Source: Candidatus Melainabacteria bacterium
GTDB lineage: Bacteria; Cyanobacteriota; Vampirovibrionia; LMEP-6097
Direction of reading: 5' to 3'
DNA: 7,173 nt
Assembly (NCBI GenBank): GCA_028817775.1
Contig: JAPPOW010000140.1
Coordinates: forward strand, 1-7,173
Shown here piece after piece: positions 1 through 6,530 of this stretch (positions are counted from its first letter, which is position 1; the number at the start of each line of letters is the position of its first letter). Both the position numbers and the translations under genes were made by a program. Below the pieces are notes generated by a model. That model was not told the origin of the DNA, did no database searches, and worked only from the letters and a program-made list of their open reading frames with translations.

Positions 1-4
1 TTTA

Positions 5-142
5 TAGATATTATACCCTATGGTTTATAGAAAACATGGTATATATTTTTTAGAAATTGTGGTATATGTTTTCTAGATAAATGTCCCGCTTTTTACTAGA
101 AAAATCTAGCGAGTTTCACTAGAAATCCTTGTTATGCTAAGC
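5..142. repeat. Degenerate 23-bp tandem repeat array upstream of purD
   Basis: Six consecutive 23-bp periods begin with TAGA at positions 5, 28, 51, 74, 97 and 120, and there is no other TAGA in the leader. Unit starts are mostly TAGAAA (28, 51, 97, 120) or TAGATA (5, 74). Most units contain a T-run near their end, and the last three end in C (unit 3 also does). Units 2 and 3 match at about 18 of 23 bases and share TGGTATAT at the same offset; units 4 and 5 match at about 16 of 23. Three units (starting 51-74, 74-97 and 97-120 junctions) are joined through CTAGA, at 73, 96 and 119. Short inverted pairs (CTAGA 96-100 with TCTAG 105-109) lie inside. The array may extend left of the window. The function is unknown: a multi-site operator, duplicated promoter segment or decayed minisatellite are all possible. 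No gene is visible in bases 1-150. Confidence 0.75.
130..138 (+). promoter_or_regulatory. Probable extended -10 promoter of purD
   Basis: The sequence is TG-T-TATGCT, an extended -10 (TG at 130-131, hexamer 133-138). No convincing -35 hexamer lies 16-18 bp upstream, as is common for extended -10 promoters. Transcription would start near 145, leaving a leader of about 6 nt before the purD ATG, too short for a Shine-Dalgarno site, and none is visible. The element lies in the last unit of the 23-bp array, one base out of register with the TGGTATAT of units 2 and 3. Confidence 0.5.
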
Positions 143-150
143 TTTTTTAC

Positions 151-1443
151 ATGTCCAAAAGATTATTAGTTATAGGATCTGGTGGTAGAGAGCATGCTCT
201 CACTTGGAAATTAGCTCAATCTCCAAAGGTTGAGAAGATTTTTGTAGCTCCAGGTAACCCCGGTACAGCGGCTATTGATAAAGCCGAGAATATCGATATC
301 AAGGTCTCTGACTTTGGCAAACTTTCACACTTGGCTTACGCTGAAGCTATTGATATTACAGTAGTTGGCCCTGATGATCCATTGGGTGATGGAATTATTG
401 ATCATTTCCAAGCCAAAGGACTTAAGATTTGGGGACCGAGCCAGGCGGCAGCTAGACTAGAATCATCCAAAGCTTTTGCCAAAGATTTTATGGCGCGTCA
501 CAATATTCCTACTGCTGAATACAAAGTCTTTACTGAACTGGAACCAGCACTTGAGTATTGTAATGAGCAAGGTTATCCAATAGTAGTTAAAGCAAGTGGT
601 TTAGCTCTTGGCAAGGGAGTAGCGATTGCTCAAGATGAAACTGAAGCAAAAGATTTTCTAGAGAAAATTTTTATAGAAAGAGTTTTTGGTGAAGCTGGTG
701 ATCAAGTAGTGATTGAAGAATTTTTGGATGGTCAAGAGATTTCAATCCATGCTCTTGCTGATGGTACTAATTCTCTGATCTTACAAACGGCACAAGATCA
801 TAAACCAGTCGGTGAGGGCGACACTGGTCCTAATACTGGTGGTATGGGTACTATTAGCCCATTACCTTGGCTAAGTGAAGAAGAGTTGAAAGCTATCGAT
901 GAAACTATAGTCAAGCCGACTATCAAAGGTATGGAAGAAGAGGGCGCGCCATTTACAGGTTTACTTTATCCAGGTTTAAAAATGACCAGCAAGGGACCTA
1001 GGGTGCTTGAATTCAATGTCCGTTTTGGTGATCCAGAAACTCAGGTTTATATGAGAACTTTAGAGAATGATTTACTAGAAATTATTGAAGCGAGTTTGGA
1101 TGATAGGCTTAATGAAATTGAACTTAAGTGGTCTAATAAAGCTGCAGCCTGTATCATTCTTGCTTCTGGCGGTTATCCAGCTAGTTATCACAAGGGTAAA
1201 GAAATTACTGGTATTGAAGATGCCAATCAATTAGATGACGTAGTTGTCTTTCAAGCTGGCACCAAATTAGATCAAGATAAATTGCTGACAAATGGTGGTA
1301 GAGTGCTTGGAGTGACCGCAACTGCAGATAATCTCGATGAAGCATTAGCGAAAGCTTATCAAGCAGCAAAAAAAATCAACTTTGAGGATATGTATTTGAG
1401 AGGAGATATTGGGTTTAATTTAACTAAGTTAACCCATGCCTGA
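151..1443 (+). CDS. purD: Phosphoribosylamine-glycine ligase (GAR synthetase)
   Basis: PurD catalyses the second step of IMP synthesis, joining 5-phosphoribosylamine to glycine with ATP in the cytosol. The 430-residue product is full length for the family. Visible features in order are the N-terminal GSGGREH (9-15) and APGNPGT (33-39), a GPSQAAARLESSKAFAKDF segment (95-113), the ATP-grasp VVKASGLALGKGV (145-157), EEFLDGQEIS (189-198), and DHKPVGEGDTGPNTGGMG (216-233). The metal-binding block LEFNVRFGDPETQ (286-298) carries E287 and N289, and the C-terminal domain has ASGGYP (338-343). The usual VVGPE-A-PL is VVGPDDPL here (71-78), a conservative change. The ATG at 151 fits the usual family N-terminus; no ribosome-binding site precedes it, consistent with a near-leaderless mRNA. 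The 3' end overlaps the SulP gene by 8 nt, so the two are probably translationally coupled. Confidence 0.97.
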   Translation: MSKRLLVIGSGGREHALTWKLAQSPKVEKIFVAPGNPGTAAIDKAENIDIKVSDFGKLSHLAYAEAIDITVVGPDDPLGDGIIDHFQAKGLKIWGPSQAAARLESSKAFAKDFMARHNIPTAEYKVFTELEPALEYCNEQGYPIVVKASGLALGKGVAIAQDETEAKDFLEKIFIERVFGEAGDQVVIEEFLDGQEISIHALADGTNSLILQTAQDHKPVGEGDTGPNTGGMGTISPLPWLSEEELKAIDETIVKPTIKGMEEEGAPFTGLLYPGLKMTSKGPRVLEFNVRFGDPETQVYMRTLENDLLEIIEASLDDRLNEIELKWSNKAAACIILASGGYPASYHKGKEITGIEDANQLDDVVVFQAGTKLDQDKLLTNGGRVLGVTATADNLDEALAKAYQAAKKINFEDMYLRGDIGFNLTKLTHA

Positions 1444-3187
1444 TAAAAATCAAAAATCTTCTCAGGAGTCAATTGGATTTGCTCTTGAATATATTGGAGA
1501 ATCTTTCAAGGAAATAAACCCTTGGAATAATTTTAAGTTACTAGGTTCTAACCTAGGCAAAGATATTCTTGCTGGTATGGTTGTTGCAGTAATTGCTCTA
1601 CCTTCAGCTATTGCTTTTGGAGTTGGTTCAGGACTTGGAGCAGTTGCTGGGATTTGGTCAGCAATTATTGGTGGGATTTTTGGTGGACTCTTTGGTGGTT
1701 CCAAGATTGGTGTTAGCGGTCCAACTGGTCCAACTATGATTCAACTTGCTGCAATCATGATTGGTTTTAAAACAGTAGAAGGAAGTCTTGATCTTACAAC
1801 AGCTTTCTCGATTGTTTTCCTTAGTGGCTTGATTCTGGTTGTGCTATCGGTGATGCGGGTTTCACAGTTGATTTATTTTACACCTTACTCTGTGGTAGCT
1901 GGTTTTATGTGTGGGATAGGTGTCATTGTTATGGCATTGCAGATCAATCCATTTTTTGGTTTGGATGGAGTCGGTTCGGTTAAGGATGCCATTGCACAGA
2001 TTCCTTATGCCTTGACTCATATTCATGTTGATGATTTTGAGATTGCTTTACCTTCATTGATTGTGTTGATCATATGGCCTTTTTTGAAATCAAAGGTCAA
2101 GTTCTTAGAAAAAATCCCCGCACCGCTTTTGGTTTTGCTAGTGGCAACAGCAGCGGCACAGATGCTGCATTTGGATTTACATACTGTCGGCTCAATTCCA
2201 ACTGGTTTACCTGCATTGCATTTTCCAAATTTAACAATGATGGAAAAAATCTTCTGGCCAGCACTGTCAATTGCTGGACTAGTGGTGATTGATTCTTTGC
2301 TTACTTGTATCGTTGCTGATAATGTTAGTGGTGAAAAGCACAGTAGCGATAGAGAAACTTTTGGGCAAGGTCTAGCTAATATGGTTTCTTCTTTGTTTGG
2401 TGGTTTACCAACTGCAACTTCAACTTTGCGCACAGTTACTAATCATCAATCAGGTGGACGGACACCGCTTGCTGCAGTGGTACATAGTTTGGTTTTGTTG
2501 GCTCTGGTACTGGGGCTTGGTCCTTATGCTGAGCAAATTCCAATGGCTGCACTGGCTGCAATCTTGTTTAAAGTCGGTATTGATATTCTCGACTATAAGA
2601 TTTTGAAAGTCTTTCATCGTTTGCCTTTTACCGATATGTTGGTTTTTACGGTAGTCTTGATTGTTACTCTAGTACAAGATTTACTGGTGGCTATGGCAGT
2701 AGGTTTAGTCTTGGCCTTCTTTAGATTTATTCAAGAACTAAGTTATGCTTATCAACATGATGCAGCCTATCTTGCTGATATGGTAGATGAGGTTAATGAG
2801 TATGTTGATAGGGATATCAAAATTCTTAAACCTAATGGACCGTTATTCTTTGGTTCAGTTGAACCATTGAGTGAGGTCTACCGTAACACAGCTGCCCATG
2901 ATTTCTTGATTATTGACTTGGATGCTGTTAGTTTTATGGATCTTTCAGGTGCTTATGCTGTTGAAGATCTGGTTGCCTGGGCTGAGAACAAAAAACGCAA
3001 AACAGTTTTGAGTGGTGGTAAGCCACATATAGTAAAGATGCTTGAGAGGCTTAATGTGATTGATGAAGATCGTAAGCGCGAATATTTCCCTCAATTAGAA
3101 GAAGCGATAGCTTATGCTCGGGTCTCTGAGACTATTAGTAATCTTGATGACGAAGCTGAGCAGACTACCATCCTGCGCATGGAATGA
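1436..3187 (+). CDS. SulP-family anion transporter with STAS domain, BicA-like
   Basis: This is an integral inner-membrane transporter of 583 residues. After a polar N-terminus (1-40), hydrophobic segments run from about 43 to 430, with the SulP hallmark GVSGPTGPT at 92-100. The core stretch IDSLLTCIVADN (285-296), then FGGLPTATSTLRTVTN (321-336) and SGGRTP (339-344), resembles the cyanobacterial BicA Na+/HCO3- branch. From memory of BicA, its sodium ligands D258, T262 and T302 align at constant offset with D286, T290 and T330. A cytoplasmic STAS domain follows (about 455-565), with MDLSG at 501-505 placing a serine at the position phosphorylated in SpoIIAA-type proteins. The start at 1436 is forced: an in-frame TAA lies at 1430 and no other start precedes the first membrane segment. 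No Shine-Dalgarno is visible, so coupling to purD is likely. The substrate is inferred; sulfate or dicarboxylates (DauA-like) remain possible. Confidence 0.9.
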   Translation: MPDKNQKSSQESIGFALEYIGESFKEINPWNNFKLLGSNLGKDILAGMVVAVIALPSAIAFGVGSGLGAVAGIWSAIIGGIFGGLFGGSKIGVSGPTGPTMIQLAAIMIGFKTVEGSLDLTTAFSIVFLSGLILVVLSVMRVSQLIYFTPYSVVAGFMCGIGVIVMALQINPFFGLDGVGSVKDAIAQIPYALTHIHVDDFEIALPSLIVLIIWPFLKSKVKFLEKIPAPLLVLLVATAAAQMLHLDLHTVGSIPTGLPALHFPNLTMMEKIFWPALSIAGLVVIDSLLTCIVADNVSGEKHSSDRETFGQGLANMVSSLFGGLPTATSTLRTVTNHQSGGRTPLAAVVHSLVLLALVLGLGPYAEQIPMAALAAILFKVGIDILDYKILKVFHRLPFTDMLVFTVVLIVTLVQDLLVAMAVGLVLAFFRFIQELSYAYQHDAAYLADMVDEVNEYVDRDIKILKPNGPLFFGSVEPLSEVYRNTAAHDFLIIDLDAVSFMDLSGAYAVEDLVAWAENKKRKTVLSGGKPHIVKMLERLNVIDEDRKREYFPQLEEAIAYARVSETISNLDDEAEQTTILRME

Positions 3188-3193
3188 GCCAAA

Positions 3194-3202
3194 TGCTATA
3201 AT
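3194..3202 (+). promoter_or_regulatory. Extended -10 promoter just ahead of purM
   Basis: TG-C-TATAAT is a perfect extended -10: TG at 3194-3195 and consensus TATAAT at 3197-3202. It fills part of the 23-nt gap between SulP and purM. No good -35 is visible. The predicted start site is about 3209, only 2 nt before the purM ATG at 3211, so the message should be leaderless or nearly so. There is no Shine-Dalgarno upstream of purM, which agrees. Confidence 0.65.
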
Positions 3203-3210
3203 CATGCCTG

Positions 3211-4248
3211 ATGGCAACAGACCTCTATACCAAAGCAGGAGTGAGTATTGACGCTGGCTCCAAAACAATTGATCTAATTAAGGACGATGTCGCTAGTACC
3301 CATAGCTCGGCTGTAATTACTGGACTGGGTAGTTTTGGTGCACTTTTTGATCTCAAATCAATAGTTAATGATTATGATGAGCCCATCTTGGTACAGAGTA
3401 TTGATGGTGTTGGCACCAAGCTTAGTGTCGCTAAGTTGATGAATAAATTTGATACTGTCGGTGAGGATATAGTTAACCATAGTATCGATGATATTTTAGT
3501 TATGGGGGCGCGTGGACTTACTTTCCTTGATTATGTGGCTCATGACAAGCTTGATCCTGTGGTGATGGCAGATATTGTCAAAGGTATGTGCAAGGCTTGC
3601 CGCGAGAGTGGACTTTCACTAGTTGGCGGTGAGACTGCTGAGATGCCAGGTACCTATCAAACAGGTGAACATGATATTGCTGGTTGTATTACTGGTATTG
3701 TAGAGAAGTCTAAAGTTATCACCGGTGAGAATTGCCAAGCTGGCAATATTTTGATTGGCATTGAATCTAGTGGTTTGCACACCAATGGCTACTCACTAGC
3801 CCGTAAAATTTTATTAGATAGCTTTGATCTTTATGATAAGCCTGAGCAGCTCGAGGGGCGCAGCCTAGGCGAGGTTTTACTAGAACCTCATCTTAGTTAT
3901 GCTAATGAAGTTTTCTCGGTGCTTGACTCAGGAATTAAGATTAATGGGCTTGCTCATATTACTGGTGGTGGTTTCATCGAAAATATTCCAAGGATACTGC
4001 CAGAAGGCTTAGCTGTAGAGATTGATACGACTAGCTTTAAAGTTTTGCCTATTTTTGAATTGATTCAAGATCTTGGTCAAGTCTCCAAAGAAGAAATGTT
4101 TAGAGTATTTAATATGGGCATTGGTATGATCTTGATTGTTGATGCTGCTGATCAAGCTGCTGTGGAGGCTCAGTTGGCTAAATTTGATAAGAAATTTTAT
4201 GACTTAGGTAGAGTGGTAACTGGTAAAAAAGAAGTAGTACTAAAATGA
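3211..4248 (+). CDS. purM: Phosphoribosylformylglycinamidine cyclo-ligase (AIR synthetase)
   Basis: PurM closes the imidazole ring, converting FGAM and ATP to AIR, the fifth step of IMP synthesis. The 345-residue product is full length. It shows AGVSIDAG (9-16), the phosphate-loop-like DGVGTKL (65-71), VGGETAEMPG (138-147), SSGLHTNGYSLAR (186-198), HITGGGFIENIPR (249-261) and MFRVFNMGIGM (296-306), all PurM hallmarks. The segment IDDILVMGARGL (92-103) departs from the common VNDI(L/V)VQGAEPL, with Asn changed to Asp and Gln to Met. The ATG at 3211 gives the family N-terminus (YTKAGVSIDAG). An ATG at 3204 is out of frame. Transcription may be separate from purD-SulP through the extended -10 directly upstream. 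The stop overlaps the purC start as ATGA (4245-4248), implying coupling. Confidence 0.97.
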   Translation: MATDLYTKAGVSIDAGSKTIDLIKDDVASTHSSAVITGLGSFGALFDLKSIVNDYDEPILVQSIDGVGTKLSVAKLMNKFDTVGEDIVNHSIDDILVMGARGLTFLDYVAHDKLDPVVMADIVKGMCKACRESGLSLVGGETAEMPGTYQTGEHDIAGCITGIVEKSKVITGENCQAGNILIGIESSGLHTNGYSLARKILLDSFDLYDKPEQLEGRSLGEVLLEPHLSYANEVFSVLDSGIKINGLAHITGGGFIENIPRILPEGLAVEIDTTSFKVLPIFELIQDLGQVSKEEMFRVFNMGIGMILIVDAADQAAVEAQLAKFDKKFYDLGRVVTGKKEVVLK

Positions 4249-5150
4249 AATTAGAAACTATTGATCCTAATAATGTTATTCGAGAAACTAATCTAAGTGG
4301 TACTAAGTATCAGGGCAAGGTTCGTGATGTCTACGATAATGCTGACAGCACTTTGACCATTGTTACTACAGATAGACATTCAAGCTTTGACCGGGTGCTG
4401 GCTCATATACCTCACAAGGGACAAGTACTCAATCAACTTAGTCTTTGGTGGTTTGAGCAGCTTAAGGATATAGTAACTAATCATGTGATTTTATCAGTAG
4501 ATGCTAATACTATTCTTGCTAAGAAAACTAAGCCTCTACCGATTGAAGTTATTGTCCGTGGTTATATCACCGGGGTGACTGCTACTTCACTATGGACTAA
4601 TTATAATAATGGTCAACGTGACTTTGGTGATTTTACTTTGCCTGATGGCATGGTCAAGAACCAAAAGTTAGCAGAGCCAGTTTTGACTCCTACTACCAAA
4701 TCTGATCTTGGTGATGAGAATCTGAGTTCTAAGCAGATAGTTGAGAAGGGGCTACTGACTCAAGAGCGGCTTGATGAAGTTAATGCAATTGCAATCAAGA
4801 TTTTCAAGCGCGGGCAGGAGCTTGCACTAGAACGAGGTTTGATCTTAGTTGATACCAAGTATGAGTTTGGGCTTGATGATGATGGCAATTTACTTTTGAT
4901 TGATGAAGTACATACGCCAGATTCTTCTCGCTATTGGCTGGCTGATAGCTATGATGAAGCTTTTGCAGCTGGGCAGGATCCTAAGAGCTTTGATAAAGAA
5001 TTTTTGCGTAAGTGGTTTAAGGACAACTGTGATCCTTATAAGGATGCGACTTTGCCTGATGCACCGCCAGGGATGGTGCTAGAACTTGCCAAAAGATATA
5101 TGGAAATTTTTGAAAAAATAACAGGGAGTGAATTAAATTGCAAGAACTAA
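4245..5150 (+). CDS. purC: Phosphoribosylaminoimidazole-succinocarboxamide synthase (SAICAR synthetase)
   Basis: PurC ligates aspartate to CAIR with ATP to give SAICAR. At 301 residues it belongs to the long form seen in yeast Ade1 and many bacteria, not the roughly 240-residue E. coli form. Motifs are the nucleotide-binding GKVRDVY (24-30), TDRHSSFDRVL (42-52; the common form is TDR-I-SAFD), KPLPIEVIVRGYITG (96-110), PTTKSD (149-154), LVDTKYEFG (201-209) and IDEVHTPDSSRYW (219-231). The start codon shares the ATGA with the purM stop, and only a weak purine stretch (GAAG) precedes it, so translational coupling is likely. Its 3' end carries the ribosome-binding site and start codon of purB, overlapping by 13 nt. 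It follows the AIR carboxylation step, whose enzymes (PurE/PurK) are not in the window. Confidence 0.97.
   Translation: MKLETIDPNNVIRETNLSGTKYQGKVRDVYDNADSTLTIVTTDRHSSFDRVLAHIPHKGQVLNQLSLWWFEQLKDIVTNHVILSVDANTILAKKTKPLPIEVIVRGYITGVTATSLWTNYNNGQRDFGDFTLPDGMVKNQKLAEPVLTPTTKSDLGDENLSSKQIVEKGLLTQERLDEVNAIAIKIFKRGQELALERGLILVDTKYEFGLDDDGNLLLIDEVHTPDSSRYWLADSYDEAFAAGQDPKSFDKEFLRKWFKDNCDPYKDATLPDAPPGMVLELAKRYMEIFEKITGSELNCKN
5123..5128 (+). promoter_or_regulatory. Shine-Dalgarno site of purB
   Basis: AGGGAG lies 9 nt before the TTG at 5138, inside the last codons of purC. It is one of only two clear ribosome-binding sites in the window and supports the unusual TTG start. Confidence 0.6.
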
Positions 5151-6529
5151 AATCAATAAGTCCAATCGATGGTAGATATAGATCAAAAGTAGATGATCTA
5201 GCTCAATATTTTAGTGAGGCTGCTTTGATTCGCTATCGTACTAGAGTTGAACTTGAGTATTTGATTGCCTTGACCCAGCAAGAAGGTCTCGGTTTGCGTT
5301 CATTGACTGAAGCAGAGCTAACGAGCCTGCGTTCTATTTATAAGGACTTTAGTTTTGATGATGCTATCAATGTCAAAGCCAAAGAATCAGTTATTAATCA
5401 TGATGTTAAGTCAGTTGAATACTTACTCAAAGATAAATTATCTGATACTTCATTGGAAGATCTCAAGGAATGGATTCACTTTGCATTAACTTCTGAAGAC
5501 ATTAATAATCTTTCTTATGCTTTGATGATTTCTGAAGCGGTTAATCAAGTTATGCTACCAGCTTTAGAGCAAGTTCAAGGCGAACTGGATAAACTCGCTG
5601 CGCAATATGCTGGGCTGGCGATATTAGCTCGCACTCATGGTCAATCGGCTTCTCCTACTAGTTTTGGTAAAGAGTTTAAGGTCTTTGCGCAGCGCTTGCA
5701 GCGTCAAATTGAGCAAGTTAAATCATTTACAATGCTGGCTAAGCTTAATGGTGCAACAGGTAACTATAATGCTCATCAAATAGCATTCCCGAATGTAGAC
5801 TGGCTTCAATTTAGTGCTAAGTTTATTGATAGTCTTAATCAAGATCTTGGTCCTATTAAGCTTGAACTTAATCCACTGACTACTCAGATTGAATCTCATG
5901 ATACTTTGGCTGAGTTGGCAGATATTTTCTCTAGGTTCAATACTGTGATGATTAGTTTTGACCAGGATATCTGGCGTTATATTAGTGATGCTTGGTTAAG
6001 CCAGAAGGCTAATGAGAAAGAAGTTGGTTCATCTACCATGCCACATAAAGTTAATCCAATTGATTTTGAGAATAGTGAAGGCAATTTGGGAATTGCCAAT
6101 GCCTTGTTTAATTTCTTCAAGACCAAGCTACCAATCTCACGCCTGCAACGAGATTTGACTGATTCAACAGTCTTGCGTAATTTCGGGATGGCATTTGCTT
6201 ATTCTTTATTAGCTTATAAATCTTCACTCAAAGGCTTAGCTAAGATTGTAGTTAATGAAAGCAAAGTACAGGAAGCACTTGATCAGCACCCAGAGGTCTT
6301 GGCTGAAGCAATTCAGACGGTGATGCGTAGAGAGGGCTTAGCTATTCCTTATGAGCAACTCAAAGCTTTGACCCGTGGTAAGCAAGTGACTACTCAGGAT
6401 TTTCAGAATTTTATTCAAGGCTTGAATTTAGAGCCTAGTGTTAAAGAGGAGCTAGCTAAGTTAAGTCCTGCTAGTTATACTGGCATTGCAGAGAAACTTG
6501 CTGTTGATTGTGACATGATAAAATCATAG
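5138..6529 (+). CDS. purB: Adenylosuccinate lyase (ASL)
   Basis: PurB removes fumarate from SAICAR (giving AICAR) and from adenylosuccinate (giving AMP), so it acts in both IMP synthesis and the AMP branch. The 463-residue product resembles the E. coli-type PurB, which has about 456. It shows SPIDGRYRSKV (8-18), NHDVKSVEY (87-95), HFALTSEDINN (114-124), RTHGQSASPTSFGKE (165-179) with the expected catalytic His167, NGATGNYNAH (204-213), and the fumarase/ASL signature GSSTMPHKVNPIDFENS (297-313), whose serine pair 298-299 should include the catalytic base. Translation starts at TTG: the first in-frame Met is residue 130, while the SPIDGRY block must be included. It overlaps purC by 13 nt. The last codons appear to hold a promoter for the following HEPN gene. 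Confidence 0.97.
   Translation: MQELKSISPIDGRYRSKVDDLAQYFSEAALIRYRTRVELEYLIALTQQEGLGLRSLTEAELTSLRSIYKDFSFDDAINVKAKESVINHDVKSVEYLLKDKLSDTSLEDLKEWIHFALTSEDINNLSYALMISEAVNQVMLPALEQVQGELDKLAAQYAGLAILARTHGQSASPTSFGKEFKVFAQRLQRQIEQVKSFTMLAKLNGATGNYNAHQIAFPNVDWLQFSAKFIDSLNQDLGPIKLELNPLTTQIESHDTLAELADIFSRFNTVMISFDQDIWRYISDAWLSQKANEKEVGSSTMPHKVNPIDFENSEGNLGIANALFNFFKTKLPISRLQRDLTDSTVLRNFGMAFAYSLLAYKSSLKGLAKIVVNESKVQEALDQHPEVLAEAIQTVMRREGLAIPYEQLKALTRGKQVTTQDFQNFIQGLNLEPSVKEELAKLSPASYTGIAEKLAVDCDMIKS
6516..6524 (+). promoter_or_regulatory. Possible extended -10 promoter for the HEPN gene
   Basis: TG-A-TAAAAT (TG 6516-6517, hexamer 6519-6524) overlaps the last codons of purB. The predicted start site is about 6531, the first base of the HEPN GTG, so the mRNA would be leaderless. 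The string after TG (N-TA-N-AATCAT) matches that at purM. No clear -35 is seen. The AT-rich context makes chance occurrence possible. Confidence 0.42.
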
Positions 6530-6530
6530 G

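Noticed and set aside
88..109. CTAGA/TCTAG inverted repeat next to a T-run as an intrinsic terminator of an upstream gene.
   Set aside because: The stem is only 5 bp and AT-rich, and the T-run precedes it instead of following it on the + strand.
5..142. CRISPR array interpretation of the 23-bp periodic leader.
   Set aside because: The period is too short for repeat plus spacer, no constant repeat alternates with unique spacers, and no cas gene is nearby.
1..150. Purine riboswitch, PurR-type operator or PurBox ahead of purD.
   Set aside because: The predicted leader RNA is only a few nt, and no conserved purine aptamer or CGAA/ACGCAAACG-type operator is visible.
1462..1704. Open frame on the - strand at the 5' part of SulP.
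   Set aside because: Proline/serine/isoleucine-rich antisense shadow of Gly-rich membrane segments; no supporting signals.
2023..2433. Open frame on the - strand inside the SulP gene.
   Set aside because: It runs antisense to a strongly conserved transporter core, has no recognisable domain and is explained by codon bias of the real gene.
3204..3251. An ATG 7 nt before the purM start opens a 15-codon frame, and its first bases (CATGCCTGAT) repeat the SulP start context at 1435-1444.
   Set aside because: It is out of frame with purM, ends quickly, and lies upstream of the predicted transcription start (about 3209). The shared 10-mer is most likely chance.
4900..5082. Short + strand frame within purC.
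   Set aside because: It is an alternate-frame shadow over conserved PurC motifs, with no start signal of its own.
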